A stretch of 64,000 bases of DNA, from positions 563,384-627,383 of the forward strand of contig NZ_LMNS01000001.1 of NCBI RefSeq assembly GCF_001423405.1, in the 5' to 3' direction. The position numbers and the translations under genes were made by a program. This DNA is from Methylobacterium sp. Leaf123 (GTDB taxonomy: Bacteria > Pseudomonadota > Alphaproteobacteria > Rhizobiales > Beijerinckiaceae). Positions 19,834 through 32,491 of this stretch are shown here, piece by piece. Every line of letters begins with the position of its first letter. Positions within the stretch are counted from its first letter, which is position 1. The notes below the pieces were generated by a model. The model made no database searches. It saw only the letters and a list, made by a program, of their open reading frames with translations, and was not told where the DNA came from.

Positions 19834-20859
19834 TCAGTTTCTCGGGGCCGCCGTTCCGCCCAAGTGAAACACCCGGTGCGGCACCAGTTCGCCGCGTTCG
19901 ACATCGCCGACGGCGACGAGCACGCCGCCGCAGGTCGCGTAGGCCTTGCCGCCGATCGGCGCATCCTGCCCGCGCAGAATCACCGGCTGACCGCGCATCA
20001 GGCGAAGCCCCATATCGCGGCTGACCGCCACCGAGGGAACCTCGTCCAGAGCCATCTCGACCGCGTGGAGATGCATCTCGGTGCTCTCTTCCAGCGCGGC
20101 AACGCTGCAGGCGGCGGCTTCCTCGAAGGGGCCGACGCGGGTGCGCCGCAAGGCCGAGACGTGACCGTAGCAGCCGAGCACCCGCCCCAGATCGCGAGCC
20201 AGCGCACGAACGTAGGTGCCCTTGCCGCATTCCGCCGCGAGCACGGTGCGGTCGCCCCGGTGCTCGATCACCGAGAGGTGGTCGATGCGCACGGCGCGGG
20301 CCACCAGTTCCACCACCTCGCCGTCGCGGGCGAGGTCATAGGCGCGCTCGCCCTGAATCTTGATGGCGGAGTAGCGCGGCGGCACCTGCTCGATCTCGCC
20401 GACGAAGGCCGGCAGAGCCGCTTCGAGCGCCTCGCGGGTCGGACGGACGTCGGAGGTCTCCACCGGGCGCCCCTCGGCATCGTCGGTGTCGGTCTCGACA
20501 CCCCAGGTCACCTCGAAGCGGTAGGCCTTGCGGCCGTCCATCACGAACGGCACCGTCTTCGTCGCTTCGCCGAGAGCGATCGGCAGGATGCCCGACGCCA
20601 GCGGATCGAGCGTGCCGGCATGGCCCGCCTTCTTGGCGTTGAACAGGCGTTTCACTACCGCCACGGCCTGGGTCGAGGTGATGCCGACACCCTTGTCGAG
20701 CACCACCCAGCCGCTCACGTCGTTCTTCTTCGGCCGGTCATGGCGCGGACGGCCGCGCTGAGGGCGGCGTCCGCCCCGCGGCGGTCCATCCCGGCGCATG
20801 TCGCCGCGCGGCTCCTGCGGCGCGTCACCGGCGCGTTCGGAAGAAATGTCGTCTTGCAT
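19834..20859 (-). CDS. truB: tRNA pseudouridine-55 synthase
   Basis: 341 residues. It makes pseudouridine 55 in the T-arm of tRNA. An N-terminal charged extension of about 55 residues precedes the core, which starts GWVVLDKGVGITSTQAV. The catalytic Asp lies in KAGHAGTLDPLASGIL, and RYSAIKIQGERAYDLAR is another family block. The ATG at 20859 is preceded by GAGGACAG; the frame is open upstream to 20940 but adds nothing conserved. It is the last gene of the rimP-nusA-ylxR-infB-rbfA-truB operon, 207 bases after rbfA. In many proteobacteria rpsO and pnp follow; here a terminator-like hairpin follows instead. Confidence 0.94.
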   Translation of the reverse strand: MQDDISSERAGDAPQEPRGDMRRDGPPRGGRRPQRGRPRHDRPKKNDVSGWVVLDKGVGITSTQAVAVVKRLFNAKKAGHAGTLDPLASGILPIALGEATKTVPFVMDGRKAYRFEVTWGVETDTDDAEGRPVETSDVRPTREALEAALPAFVGEIEQVPPRYSAIKIQGERAYDLARDGEVVELVARAVRIDHLSVIEHRGDRTVLAAECGKGTYVRALARDLGRVLGCYGHVSALRRTRVGPFEEAAACSVAALEESTEMHLHAVEMALDEVPSVAVSRDMGLRLMRGQPVILRGQDAPIGGKAYATCGGVLVAVGDVERGELVPHRVFHLGGTAAPRN

Positions 20860-21066
20860 TCTGTCCTCGATCGACGGGTTTTCCAGAGCATCGTCCAGAC
20901 AGGTGGCCACCGGCTGTCGGAAAAAACGATGCAAAAACAAAAGCGGAGAGCATCGTCCCGGATCCGATATCCAGGACGAGGCTCTTGAGCGGCTCAGCCC
21001 ATCAGGGGGCCGTCACGCGGCCCGTTGGGTGAGGGGGCGACGCAACAGCAGCCGCCCGGATAGAGA

Positions 21067-21504
21067 TCAATCGCGCGAGGGCGAATCCGGTTCGCCCTCG
21101 TCGTCCTCGCGAGGCGCACTTTCCAGATCCCGCTGGACCTTCTCGCTCCGCAGGATCTGATCGATGCGAGCCGCCTCGTCGAAGGTCTCGTCCCGCCGGA
21201 AACGCAAGTCGGGCGCGAATTTCAGGTTCACCCGCCGGGCCACTTCCTGGCGGAGGATCTTCTTGTGCCGCTCGAGGGCGGCAATCACCGGGGCCTCGTC
21301 CTGGCCGCCGAGCGGCATGACATAGGCGGTGGCCAGCTTGAGGTCCGGCGACATCCGAACCTCGGGAACGGTGACGACATGCGAGTCGAGCACCGGAACC
21401 TGAATGTCACGACGCTGCAGCACTTCGGCCAGAGCGTGGCGAATGAGTTCGGCCACGCGCTGCTGGCGCTGCGTGGGACCGGAGGGAGTCTGCTTTTGGG
21501 CCAT
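21067..21504 (-). CDS. rbfA: 30S ribosome-binding factor A
   Basis: 145 residues. RbfA is a single KH-like-domain protein that helps mature the 16S rRNA 5' end and cold adaptation. Family features are [18 protein letters not shown] at the N-terminus, [20 protein letters not shown] in the core and [16 protein letters not shown] near the C-terminus. The acidic tail [12 protein letters not shown] is common in alphaproteobacteria. It lies 102 bases downstream of infB in the same operon. Confidence 0.94.
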   Translation of the reverse strand: MAQKQTPSGPTQRQQRVAELIRHALAEVLQRRDIQVPVLDSHVVTVPEVRMSPDLKLATAYVMPLGGQDEAPVIAALERHKKILRQEVARRVNLKFAPDLRFRRDETFDEAARIDQILRSEKVQRDLESAPREDDEGEPDSPSRD

Positions 21505-21606
21505 CGGCTGATCGACGTCGCTGAACCATCAGGCGGGTGCCTGGAAACAAAGGGGGCCGCAGCTTTCGCCGCGGCCCCGTAAGGAAGAGCGGTAGGGGAG
21601 GGCCGC

Positions 21607-24576
<2,970 letters not shown>

Positions 24577-24640
24577 TCAGTCTGAACCCTGAGGGTTTCC
24601 ATCGTCCCATCGGCCGGCGGCGGGCATGCCCGGCCGAGTG

Positions 24641-25417
24641 TCATGTCAATTCGTCGTCGTGCGAATCGAAGGCGGTCGCGCCAGCGGCAAGCGGGGCGTC
24701 CTCTTCAGACGCCGACGCCATACCCTCGAAGGTGCGGAACCGACGCCAACGCGCGAGATAGCCGGTAGTGCCGGCTCCCGCGATAAGGGCAGCGTGTATC
24801 ACATGATCCCGGCCCAATGCCATGTCCAATTCGGTGTTGGACAGGTCATCGACAACGGGAATAACCGATATGGCATCGCCGTAGCGCCGCCGCAAGGCAG
24901 CCGCGAGCTTGCGCCGGCCGTCCGGAGCCGCATCGCTGGCATGAATCACCGCCGCGACGCCGACCGCTCCGAGAATCGCCGACTCGACCTTGCCGAAGCC
25001 GGTCACGACGCAACCGGCCTTGTTGGCCATGGCGAGAGCCTGGCGCAGATCGGTGCGCAGAACCTCGGTAACCTGATCGGCGAGATCCGACGGGACCTTC
25101 GCCTCATTCGACTTGAAGGCGCGGTTGAAGGCACGGCGCTTGACCGCCGCTTCGATCGTCGCGCGCGTCGCGGTCACCCACGCCCCGCGACCCGGCAGAC
25201 GTGCCCGCAGATCCGGCACCACCGTGGCGTCCGGCCCGAGCACGAAGCGGATCATCGCCGCGGGCGATTGCGCCTTACGGGTGACGATGCAGGTGCGCAC
25301 AGGCTCCCGGCCGCGGCCCGGGCCACGGTCGAGATCCAGGCCGGTCTCGGCCGATTCGCCGTCCGTGCCCCCCTGCGCGATCATATCCTGCACCGTGTCT
25401 CCGTCCCTCTGGCTCAA
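24641..25417 (-). CDS. YlxR-family RNA-binding protein with L7Ae-like domain
   Basis: 258 residues. The N-terminal part is a YlxR/DUF448 domain, with REPVRTCIVTRK, an MIRFVLGPD strand and the PGRGAWV turn. The second half (about 110-215) looks like an L7Ae/L30e-type fold: LRQALAMANKAGCVVTGFGK followed by a hydrophobic core. This fused form is standard between nusA and infB in alphaproteobacteria. The protein probably binds RNA, but its exact role is not settled. Its start overlaps the nusA stop by four bases. Confidence 0.88.
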   Translation of the reverse strand: MSQRDGDTVQDMIAQGGTDGESAETGLDLDRGPGRGREPVRTCIVTRKAQSPAAMIRFVLGPDATVVPDLRARLPGRGAWVTATRATIEAAVKRRAFNRAFKSNEAKVPSDLADQVTEVLRTDLRQALAMANKAGCVVTGFGKVESAILGAVGVAAVIHASDAAPDGRRKLAAALRRRYGDAISVIPVVDDLSNTELDMALGRDHVIHAALIAGAGTTGYLARWRRFRTFEGMASASEEDAPLAAGATAFDSHDDELT

Positions 25418-27051
25418 GCCTGCTGCGGCTCGGCCGTCGCTTCCTCGGTCGTCTCGCCTTCGAGCGCCTCGCCCTCGGCGGCCTCACCCTCCGGCTCCGG
25501 CAGCGCGTCGATCCAGCCGGCCTTCAGACGGGCGGCCATGATCAGCGCCTCGGCCTCGGCCCGCGACAGCTCGAACCCGTCGAGATAGCCGGCATGGCGC
25601 ACGGCCTCGGGGCCACGGCCCTCGGTGTAGCCGACGAGATCGTCGGTGGCGCAACCGGCGAGGTCTTCGACGGTCTTCACCTCGTTCTCGCCGAGCGCCA
25701 CCATCATCGCGGTGGTGATGCCGTCGATGTCGCGCAGTTCGTCCTCGACACCGAGTTCGCGGCGGCGGTCGTCCTGCTCCTGCTCGATGCGGGCGAGGTA
25801 GTCCTGGGCGCGGGCCTGGATTTCGGCACCGGTCTCTTCGTCGAGGCCCTGGATGTTGGAGAGTTCGGCGACATCGACGAAGGCGATTTCCTCGACGTTG
25901 CGGAAGCCTTCGGCGGCCAGCAACTGACCGACGGTCTCGTCCACGTCGAGCGCTTCCATGAACGCCTGGGTCCGCTCCGCGAACTCCTTCTGGCGCCGCT
26001 CGGATTCCTCGGCCTCGGTCAGGATGTCGATGTCCCAGCCGGTGAGCTGCGAGGCGAGACGCACGTTCTGGCCGCGGCGGCCGATGGCCAGCGAGAGCTG
26101 ATCGTCGGGCACCACCACCTCGATGCGGTCGGCCTCCTCGTCGAGCACCACCTTCACGACCTCGGCCGGCTGCAGCGCGTTGACGATGAAGGTCGCCTGA
26201 TCCTCCGACCACGGAATGATGTCGATCTTCTCGCCCTGAAGCTCGCCGACCACCGCCTGGACGCGGGAGCCACGCATACCGACGCAGGCGCCGACCGGGT
26301 CGATCGAGGAATCGCGGGAGATGACGGCGATCTTGGCGCGCGAGCCCGGATCGCGGGCCACCGCCTTCACCTCGACGATGCCGTCATAGATCTCCGGCAC
26401 TTCCTGGCCGAACAGCTTGGCCATGAATTGCGGGTGCGAGCGCGACAGGAAGATCTGCGGCCCACGCACCTCGGAGCGCACGTCGAACAGGTAGGCGCGG
26501 ATACGGTCGCCGGGGCGGAAGGTTTCGCGCGGGATCATCTCGTCGCGGCGGACGATGCCCTCGCCGCGGCCGAGATCGACGATGACGTTGCCGTACTCGA
26601 CGCGCTTGACCACGCCGTTGAGGATCTCGCCGATGCGGTCCTTGTACTCGTCGTACTGGCGGGCGCGCTCGGCGTCGCGGACCTTCTGGACGATGACCTG
26701 CTTGGCCGACTGCGCCGCGACGCGTCCGAAATCGAAGGGCGGCAGGGTATCGGAGATCACGTCGCCGATGAGGGCGCCGGGATTGTAGCGGCGGGCCTGA
26801 TCGAGGGTGATCTCGCGGGCGTCGTTCTCGACCTGCTCGACCACGAGGAGGTGGCGGGACAGGCGCAGCGCGCCGCTCTTCGTGTCGATCTCGGCGTGGA
26901 CGTCGGTCTCGGCGCCGTAGCGGGAGCGGGCCGCCTTCGCGATCGCCTCTTCCATCGCTTCGATGACGATCTGGCGGTCGATCACCTTTTCGCGGGCCAC
27001 GGCCTCGGCGATCTGCAGGAGTTCGAGCCGATTGGCGCTGACGACAGCCAT
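25414..27051 (-). CDS. nusA: Transcription termination/antitermination factor NusA
   Basis: 545 residues starting [19 protein letters not shown]. The N-terminal RNA-polymerase-binding domain is followed by S1 ([20 protein letters not shown]), two KH domains with the conserved loop [12 protein letters not shown], and C-terminal acidic repeats around [14 protein letters not shown]. The Glu/Ala-rich tail is normal for the group. NusA modulates pausing, termination and antitermination. The ATG at 27051 lies 111 bases after rimP; the upstream in-frame extension to 27147 lacks family residues. Confidence 0.96.
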   Translation of the reverse strand: MAVVSANRLELLQIAEAVAREKVIDRQIVIEAMEEAIAKAARSRYGAETDVHAEIDTKSGALRLSRHLLVVEQVENDAREITLDQARRYNPGALIGDVISDTLPPFDFGRVAAQSAKQVIVQKVRDAERARQYDEYKDRIGEILNGVVKRVEYGNVIVDLGRGEGIVRRDEMIPRETFRPGDRIRAYLFDVRSEVRGPQIFLSRSHPQFMAKLFGQEVPEIYDGIVEVKAVARDPGSRAKIAVISRDSSIDPVGACVGMRGSRVQAVVGELQGEKIDIIPWSEDQATFIVNALQPAEVVKVVLDEEADRIEVVVPDDQLSLAIGRRGQNVRLASQLTGWDIDILTEAEESERRQKEFAERTQAFMEALDVDETVGQLLAAEGFRNVEEIAFVDVAELSNIQGLDEETGAEIQARAQDYLARIEQEQDDRRRELGVEDELRDIDGITTAMMVALGENEVKTVEDLAGCATDDLVGYTEGRGPEAVRHAGYLDGFELSRAEAEALIMAARLKAGWIDALPEPEGEAAEGEALEGETTEEATAEPQQA

Positions 27052-27162
27052 GGGGTCTGGTCCTTCTTCGGTCGTGTCTTCCGCTGCGAGAGCGGACTTA
27101 CTCTCAGGGTCCTCTGCATCGCGACGGCGCCGGAGCTGGCCGCCCAAAGCGATGCCGCGGGA

Positions 27163-27918
27163 TCAGTGAAGCGTGTCGCGGTTCTTGAGGCGGGCGGCCT
27201 TCGTGACGATGCCGCCACCGGGCTTGGGCTTCTTCGCCTTCACCGGCTTGTCGGCCTTCTTGTCCGCCTTGGGCTTGGGCCGCTTCGGCTGCGGGATGAA
27301 GCGAACCTGCGGCGCCTCGTCCTCGGCTTCCGCACCCTCTTCCTCGTCGATTCCCTCGCCGTCCTGCGGCGGGGCCGAGCCACGGCGGAGTGATTCGCGA
27401 ATCAGCTCGTCCGTGAGGATGAGATGTGCCTCGCCGAGATCGCGCAGCGGCACGTCTATGCGGTTCGGAAGGCCGGGCTTCACGTCGGGCAGGTCGATCG
27501 GCACCGTGGTACCGTCCGCGCTTGGAACCCCGATGATGCCGCGGAAGCGCTTGCGCCCGTCCATCGGCACGGCAAGCTCGACCTTGGCCTCGTAACCGGC
27601 CCAGCGCTCGAAATCGGACACGCGGACCAGGGGCCGGTCGATGCCCGGCGAGGAGACTTCGAGATAGTAGGCGCCGCCGACCGGATCCTCGAGATCGAGG
27701 ATCGGCGAGATTGCGCGGCTCACCGCCTCGCATTCATCGACGCCCATCGTGCCATCCGGCCGCTCGGCCATGATCTGCAGGGTGCGGCCGTTGGTGTTCG
27801 AGACCTTCACCCGGACCAGCCGGAAGCCGAGGCCCTCGATCGGTCCCTCGACGATCTGGGCGACGCGCGCGGCGACGCCGGTCTCGCTGACAAGACGTTT
27901 CTCGGTAGGCTCCGCCAT
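27163..27918 (-). CDS. rimP: Ribosome maturation factor RimP
   Basis: 251 residues from the ATG at 27918. The core reads [27 protein letters not shown], then [15 protein letters not shown] and [13 protein letters not shown], the hallmark of RimP, which assists 30S assembly. The C-terminal 80 residues form a charged extension, acidic then Lys/Pro-rich ([11 protein letters not shown]), longer than the E. coli protein but usual in alphaproteobacteria. It is the first gene of the nusA operon. About 75 bases upstream of its start lies an intrinsic terminator in the same direction. Confidence 0.95.
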   Translation of the reverse strand: MAEPTEKRLVSETGVAARVAQIVEGPIEGLGFRLVRVKVSNTNGRTLQIMAERPDGTMGVDECEAVSRAISPILDLEDPVGGAYYLEVSSPGIDRPLVRVSDFERWAGYEAKVELAVPMDGRKRFRGIIGVPSADGTTVPIDLPDVKPGLPNRIDVPLRDLGEAHLILTDELIRESLRRGSAPPQDGEGIDEEEGAEAEDEAPQVRFIPQPKRPKPKADKKADKPVKAKKPKPGGGIVTKAARLKNRDTLH

Positions 27919-27986
27919 GCTGTCGTTTTCCGAAGGTCTCGATCGGGGGTTAAGCTTGGCAAATCCAGCGCTGGAGGTGCCCGCGA

Positions 27987-28016
27987 AAATAAAAAAGAGC
28001 GGACCCCGGGGGGCCC
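27987..28016 (-). terminator. Intrinsic terminator in the rimP leader
   Basis: On the minus strand GGGCCCC pairs with GGGGTCC across a CC loop (one G-U pair that only works in the minus-strand RNA). It is followed by GC and the U-tract CTTTTTTATTTT. No minus-strand gene lies upstream within the spacer, so it may attenuate the rimP-nusA operon from its own leader. Confidence 0.7.
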
Positions 28017-28183
28017 ACTCCCGCAAGCAGCCTATCGACTGCACCAGAAATGTTGAGCCGTGACTTAACCCCGCTGCGTGGCGAATTCAAGCACTTCGAG
28101 GCGCGATCTCCCGTTCCGGATGCCGCGCTCCGGCCATCACCGGCTGCAACACCGGCGCGACCGCACGCGAGAGGAGAGGCACC

Positions 28184-28840
28184 ATGCCGGCAACCCTGAT
28201 CGGACCGGATCCGGAGGCTCTGCACCCGATGGCCGGGCACAGCCGCGTCACCTTCATCCGCAACCTCGACCTGCCGGAGAATGTCGAGGTCGGCGCCTAC
28301 ACGTATTACGATGATCCGGCAGGCCCACAGGCCTTTCTCAATGCGATTCTCTACCACTTCGCCTTTCTCGGCGACCGGCTGGTGATCGGGAAGTTCTGCG
28401 CCATCGCCGCGGAGACGCGCTTCCTGATGAATGGCGGCAATCACCGCCTCGACGGCCTCTCGACCTATCCCTTCCCGATCTTCGGCGGCGACTGGATCGG
28501 TCGCTTCGCAGGGGAACTCGATTTTCCGAGCCGAGGCGACACCGTGATCGGCAACGATGTCTGGCTCGGCTTTCGCAGCACCGTGATGCCGGGCGTCACC
28601 ATCGGCGACGGCGCGGTGGTCGCGGCCCATGCCGTCGTCACCGCCGACGTGCCGCCCTACGCCATCGTCGCCGGCAACCCCGCGCGAATCGTCCGCCGCC
28701 GATTCTCGGAAGAGGAGGCCGCACGCCTTCAGGCCGTGGCGTGGTGGGATTGGCCGGTGGACCGGATCACCGCTCACCTCCCACTGATCAGCGGCGGCGA
28801 CATCGCCGCGCTCGAAGCGGTGGCCTCGGTGGCGCTATAG
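28184..28840 (+). CDS. Vat/CatB-like hexapeptide acetyltransferase
   Basis: 218 residues. It is a left-handed beta-helix acetyltransferase of the xenobiotic (Vat/CatB) branch. The catalytic His lies in MNGGNHRLDGLSTYPF, and the hexapeptide coils include LVIGKFCAIA, TVIGNDVWLGF and VTIGDGAVVAA, ending in AIVAGNPARIVRRRF. Relatives acetylate streptogramin A or chloramphenicol, but chromosomal homologues are common and their substrates are mostly unknown. GAGAGGAG precedes the ATG. It is monocistronic and divergent from rimP. Confidence 0.88.
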   Translation: MPATLIGPDPEALHPMAGHSRVTFIRNLDLPENVEVGAYTYYDDPAGPQAFLNAILYHFAFLGDRLVIGKFCAIAAETRFLMNGGNHRLDGLSTYPFPIFGGDWIGRFAGELDFPSRGDTVIGNDVWLGFRSTVMPGVTIGDGAVVAAHAVVTADVPPYAIVAGNPARIVRRRFSEEEAARLQAVAWWDWPVDRITAHLPLISGGDIAALEAVASVAL

Positions 28841-28970
28841 GGCACCAGCGACAGCGCGCTAAGCCAGCAGCAAGAGGACGCGCGGGACCTTCCGGAATGA
28901 GGGCATGGCCGCCTTCGACATCCGAGCGCTTCCGATCAGCGTGGGAAAATCATCCGCGAGACGATGGCCC

Positions 28971-29002
28971 AAACGAAAACGCCGCCCCGGTCAGGGACGG
29001 CG
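28971..29002 (-). terminator. Intrinsic terminator of asd
   Basis: On the minus strand CGCCGTCCC pairs with GGGGCGGCG (9 bp, one G-U) around a 5-base loop, followed by TTTTCGTTT. It lies 30 bases beyond the asd stop. The rest of the 28841-29031 spacer shows no other feature. Confidence 0.8.
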
Positions 29003-29031
29003 CTTTCCGATGATCAGGGCGTTGAGCCGAC

Positions 29032-30066
29032 TCAGGCGGCCTGCTTGGCCTTGTTCAGCAGCTTGCGGTTCACCAGCACCTCGGCGATCTGCACCGCGTT
29101 GAGCGCAGCGCCCTTGCGCAGGTTGTCCGAGACGCACCAGAAGTTCAGGCCGTTTTCGATCGTGGCGTCCTCGCGGATGCGGGAGATGTAGGTGGCATCC
29201 TCGCCCGCCGCCTCGTGCGGGGTGATGTAGCCACCGTTCTCGCGCTTATCGATCACGAGCACGCCGGGCGCCGCGCGCAGGATCTCGGTCGCCTGCTCCG
29301 GCGAGAGCGGGCGCTCGAACTCGACATTCACCGACTCGGCATGGCCGATGAAGACCGGCACGCGCACTGCGGTCGCCGTGAGCTTGATCTTGGGATCGAG
29401 CATCTTCTTGGTCTCGGCGACCATCTTCCACTCTTCCTTCGTGTAGCCATCCTCCATGAACACATCGATGTGGGGGATGACGTTGAAGGCGATCCGCTTG
29501 GTGAACTTCTTCGTCACCACCTCGCCGGCGGTGAAGACGGCGCGGGTCTGGCTGAACAGCTCGTCCATCGCCTCCTTCCCGGCGCCGGACACGGACTGAT
29601 AGGTCGAGACCACGACGCGCTTGATGGTGGCCGCCTCATGCAGCGGCTTGAGCGCGACGACGAGCTGCGCGGTCGAGCAGTTCGGGTTGGCGATGATGTT
29701 GCGCTTGGAGAAGCCCACGACCGCGTCGGCATTCACCTCCGGCACGATCAGCGGCACGTCGGCGTCGTAGCGGAACGCGGACGAGTTATCGATCACCACG
29801 CAGCCTTGGCTACCGATGCGCGGGCTCCACTCCTTCGACGTCTCACCGCCGGCCGACATCAGGCAGATGTCGGTGTCGGAGAAGTCGTAGGTGTCGAGGG
29901 TTTTGACCTTGAGAATCTTGTCGCCGAAAGAGACTTCCTGGCCTAGGCTCCGGCTGGAGGCCAGCGCCACGACCTCGTCGGCCGGGAAGGCGCGCTCGGC
30001 CAGGATGTCGAGAATCTCGCGGCCCACATTGCCCGTGGCTCCGACGACGGCGACCTTGTAACCCAT
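29032..30066 (-). CDS. asd: Aspartate-semialdehyde dehydrogenase
   Basis: 344 residues. It reduces aspartyl phosphate to aspartate semialdehyde with NADPH, the branch point to lysine/diaminopimelate, threonine and methionine. The NADP-binding motif is VVGATGNVGREILDIL at the N-terminus and the catalytic Cys lies in NPNCSTAQLV near residue 130. The substrate-binding segment is RVPVFIGHAESVNVEF. It is transcribed alone. The next lysine-pathway gene in the window, dapF, is 25 kb away. Confidence 0.96.
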   Translation of the reverse strand: MGYKVAVVGATGNVGREILDILAERAFPADEVVALASSRSLGQEVSFGDKILKVKTLDTYDFSDTDICLMSAGGETSKEWSPRIGSQGCVVIDNSSAFRYDADVPLIVPEVNADAVVGFSKRNIIANPNCSTAQLVVALKPLHEAATIKRVVVSTYQSVSGAGKEAMDELFSQTRAVFTAGEVVTKKFTKRIAFNVIPHIDVFMEDGYTKEEWKMVAETKKMLDPKIKLTATAVRVPVFIGHAESVNVEFERPLSPEQATEILRAAPGVLVIDKRENGGYITPHEAAGEDATYISRIREDATIENGLNFWCVSDNLRKGAALNAVQIAEVLVNRKLLNKAKQAA

Positions 30067-30433
30067 CTGACCAAACTCCGCTGCGCGGGCCGGATGACAC
30101 CGGACCGCCTCTTCCCGTCGCCGGCGGACGCACCGCTCGGACCCTTGGTTCGGGAAGATTCCATAGGCTGGAGAACCCGCCCCGATTGGTCGAGGTGGGT
30201 TCTCAAAGCATCCGGAGCAAGATGCCCGGCGTGCTCACCTGTCAAGAGGCGCGTGCCGACCGCAGCCGTGCAGACGTGACAGGACGAGGCGCGCGGCAAC
30301 CCGGGATTCACCATCGGACGAGGAATCCGAGGACAGGCCGGGTTTCTTCAACCGGCTGATGGCGGGCGCCGGTGCAGAGATCGGGCAACGGCGAGGGCCC
30401 TTGCGGCCCCGCGGACCCGATCAAGGCCTGCGC
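30067..30433. other. Spacer without a recognised gene
   Basis: 367 bases between asd and the next plus-strand gene. Short frames are open but none shows conserved features or a good ribosome-binding site. It must hold the asd promoter; I see no clear -35/-10 pair. Confidence 0.5.
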
Positions 30434-31270
30434 ATGCTCCCCCATCCGGACGACGCCTTCGAGAAATCCGACGATTTCCAAGACCTGTCCCGCCCCCGTC
30501 CCCTCCGCCGCATGCGGCTGGCGGCCAAGCTCGTGGCCAGTGCGGCCCTGATCGCCGGCCTCTCTCTGTTTGCACGCGACCGCGCCGCGGCACCCGAACC
30601 ACCACAATCCTGGAGCGAGCCGCCGCGGGCGGCCGAGGGTGCGCGCCGAGCGATAGCCGCGACCGAGCCGCTTCTGACGTTGCGCGACGACGCGGCCGCG
30701 GTGCCGCCCCAGCCCGGACCGACGCGGTGGAATTCCGGCAACGGCCAACGTGAGGACAGCGTGAGCCAGGGCGCGTTCGATATGATCGAGGCGCCCTATC
30801 TCCTCCTCACCGCCACCGATGCGGGCGGCCGGGCCGAGCCCGGCACCAGCTTGTTCGTGACGCTGGTGCGCCGGGCTGCCGACGGGCGTGGCCTCTCCGT
30901 CATCCGCACCGGCGAGCGCGGCATCGTGGCGACCGCCCTCGGCAGCTTCGAAACCGTCGAGGCCACGTTGTCGTCGGCGGGCAAGCGCAGTTGCACGGGC
31001 TTTCGCAGCCTCGACCTGAAGGCGGTGGCGATCGACGGCTGGTTGTGCGGCATCCTCGGGCAGGCGCCGGAACCCCGCTCCGTCGCTTGCGCCATCGACC
31101 GGATCACCCTGGCCGGCCGCGTGACGGCGGCGCTCGGCGCCGATGCCCTCACCGGTGCGAGTGCCTGTCGCATCGAAGAGGCCGCCGCTGGGCCGGGCGA
31201 CAGCACCGGCTCGATCGCGATGGCCGAGGCGCCGACGAAAAACAATACGGCAAAAACGCGGCGAAAATGA
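30434..31270 (+). CDS. Hypothetical membrane-anchored or secreted protein
   Basis: 278 residues from the ATG at 30434; the frame is open from 30359. A basic stretch RRMRLAAK precedes one hydrophobic segment (residues 28-46), then a Pro/Ala/Glu-rich linker. From about residue 110 a folded-looking domain follows (APYLLLTATDAGGRAEP onward), with four cysteines in RSCTGFRS, WLCGIL, SVACAID and SACRIEE that could form two disulfides in the periplasm. I do not recognise the family. It is followed 113 bases later by another small exported protein. Confidence 0.65.
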   Translation: MLPHPDDAFEKSDDFQDLSRPRPLRRMRLAAKLVASAALIAGLSLFARDRAAAPEPPQSWSEPPRAAEGARRAIAATEPLLTLRDDAAAVPPQPGPTRWNSGNGQREDSVSQGAFDMIEAPYLLLTATDAGGRAEPGTSLFVTLVRRAADGRGLSVIRTGERGIVATALGSFETVEATLSSAGKRSCTGFRSLDLKAVAIDGWLCGILGQAPEPRSVACAIDRITLAGRVTAALGADALTGASACRIEEAAAGPGDSTGSIAMAEAPTKNNTAKTRRK

Positions 31271-31383
31271 TGAAGCGCGGCCATATTCGGGGAACAACGG
31301 CCACGCCAGAACGTCTACTCAGCAACAAGCGGGATTCTTAACGAACGGCCCGTACCGTAGGCTCTCACACGACAAGGTACGCC

Positions 31384-31797
31384 ATGCGCTTTTCCAAGCT
31401 CGCCCTGTTGGGCGCCATGACCCTCACCGCGATCGGCTTCGGAACCAGTGCTGAGGCCCAGGGCCCCTATGGCAACCCCGGCTATGTGCGTGTGAGCCAG
31501 CCGCTGCCGATCCGCATCCGTCCGCGCTCCTGGCTCGATGCCGGCAACGTGGTCGAGCGCGGCAACGGCTCGGTGTCGAACCCGGCGACCAACCCGGCCC
31601 TGATTGCCGCCTCGAACCAGCTCAACCCGGTCTATGGCCGCAGCGACCGTTACGGCGAAGGCTTCCTGCCCGATCCGATCACCAACGGCCCGTTCATCGG
31701 CGCGCGCTCGACGGCGATCCGCAACGTCGATTTCTCGGCCATCGACGCGATCGACCCGACCTCCTACGTGGCGCGCTACGGCAACCCGTACCGGTAG
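31384..31797 (+). CDS. Small secreted hypothetical protein
   Basis: 137 residues with a clear Sec signal peptide: MRFSKLALLGAMTLTAIGF then SAEAQ, cleavage likely after Ala near residue 23-24. The mature part is rich in Asn, Pro, Gly and Tyr (for example NPGYVRVSQPLPIRIRPR and the end YGNPYR) and has no cysteine. I recognise no family. It has its own terminator 28 bases downstream. A GGAAC-N16-CGTC sequence at 31291-31315 resembles an EcfG promoter with one mismatch. Confidence 0.8.
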   Translation: MRFSKLALLGAMTLTAIGFGTSAEAQGPYGNPGYVRVSQPLPIRIRPRSWLDAGNVVERGNGSVSNPATNPALIAASNQLNPVYGRSDRYGEGFLPDPITNGPFIGARSTAIRNVDFSAIDAIDPTSYVARYGNPYR

Positions 31798-31825
31798 ACA
31801 TCACGCGTCCTTGCGACGGATGGAG

Positions 31826-31855
31826 CGGGCCCTTCGGGGCCCGTTTTCGTTTTTG
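31826..31855 (+). terminator. Intrinsic terminator of the small secreted protein gene
   Basis: CGGGCCC and GGGCCCG flank a stable TTCG tetraloop, followed by TTTTCGTTTTT. It lies just outside the 3' end of the convergent speG gene. Confidence 0.9.
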
Positions 31856-31859
31856 GCGA

Positions 31860-32408
31860 TCAGGTCTTGAGCACAGGCTCGGCCACGTCACCCGCGCCGC
31901 GTTCGGCCAGATAGTGGGGCTGGAACAGGCACATGCGCACCGCGTCGCGGTAGCGGCCGTTGACGAAGAACTCGTCCCTTAGAATGCCCTCGGGACGGAA
32001 GCCGCAGCTTTCGTAGATGCCAGCCGCGCGTTTGTTGTCCTTGTCCACATGCAGGTAGAGCTTGTGGATGTTGAGCACCTTGAACGCGTAGTCGATGGCG
32101 ATGCGGGTCGCGCGGTTGGCGTAGCCCTTCCCCTGGTGATCGGGGTGGATCGCAATCTGGAACTCGCAACGGCGGTGCAGGTGGTTGATCTCCACCAGCT
32201 CGACCATGCCCGCGGGCTCGCCGCGCTCCGACGCGATGATGAAGCGCCGCTCGGTCTGATTGTGGATGTTGCGCTCATAGAGCTGCGCCAGCTCGGCGAA
32301 GGACTCGTAAGCCTCCTCGAACCAGTAGCGCATGATGCTGTCATTGTTGTTGAGCTGATGCACGAAGAGCAGGTCTTCGCGCTCGAGGGGGCGTAGCTTG
32401 ATACTCAT
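31860..32408 (-). CDS. speG: Spermidine N1-acetyltransferase
   Basis: 182 residues of the GNAT fold. It begins [19 protein letters not shown], and the acetyl-CoA loop is [20 protein letters not shown]. The C-terminal block [16 protein letters not shown] is followed by [13 protein letters not shown]. These match SpeG, including the Asn/Glu-rich N-terminus used in allosteric spermidine binding. It acetylates spermidine and spermine to limit polyamine toxicity. It is monocistronic. Confidence 0.9.
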   Translation of the reverse strand: MSIKLRPLEREDLLFVHQLNNNDSIMRYWFEEAYESFAELAQLYERNIHNQTERRFIIASERGEPAGMVELVEINHLHRRCEFQIAIHPDHQGKGYANRATRIAIDYAFKVLNIHKLYLHVDKDNKRAAGIYESCGFRPEGILRDEFFVNGRYRDAVRMCLFQPHYLAERGAGDVAEPVLKT

Positions 32409-32491
32409 GTCCGAACTCGGGCCAGGGCTGAATCGGTTTTGGCCTCTGGCCTACTCCCACGCCGACCAAGACGGAATGATGAAAGCCGGCT

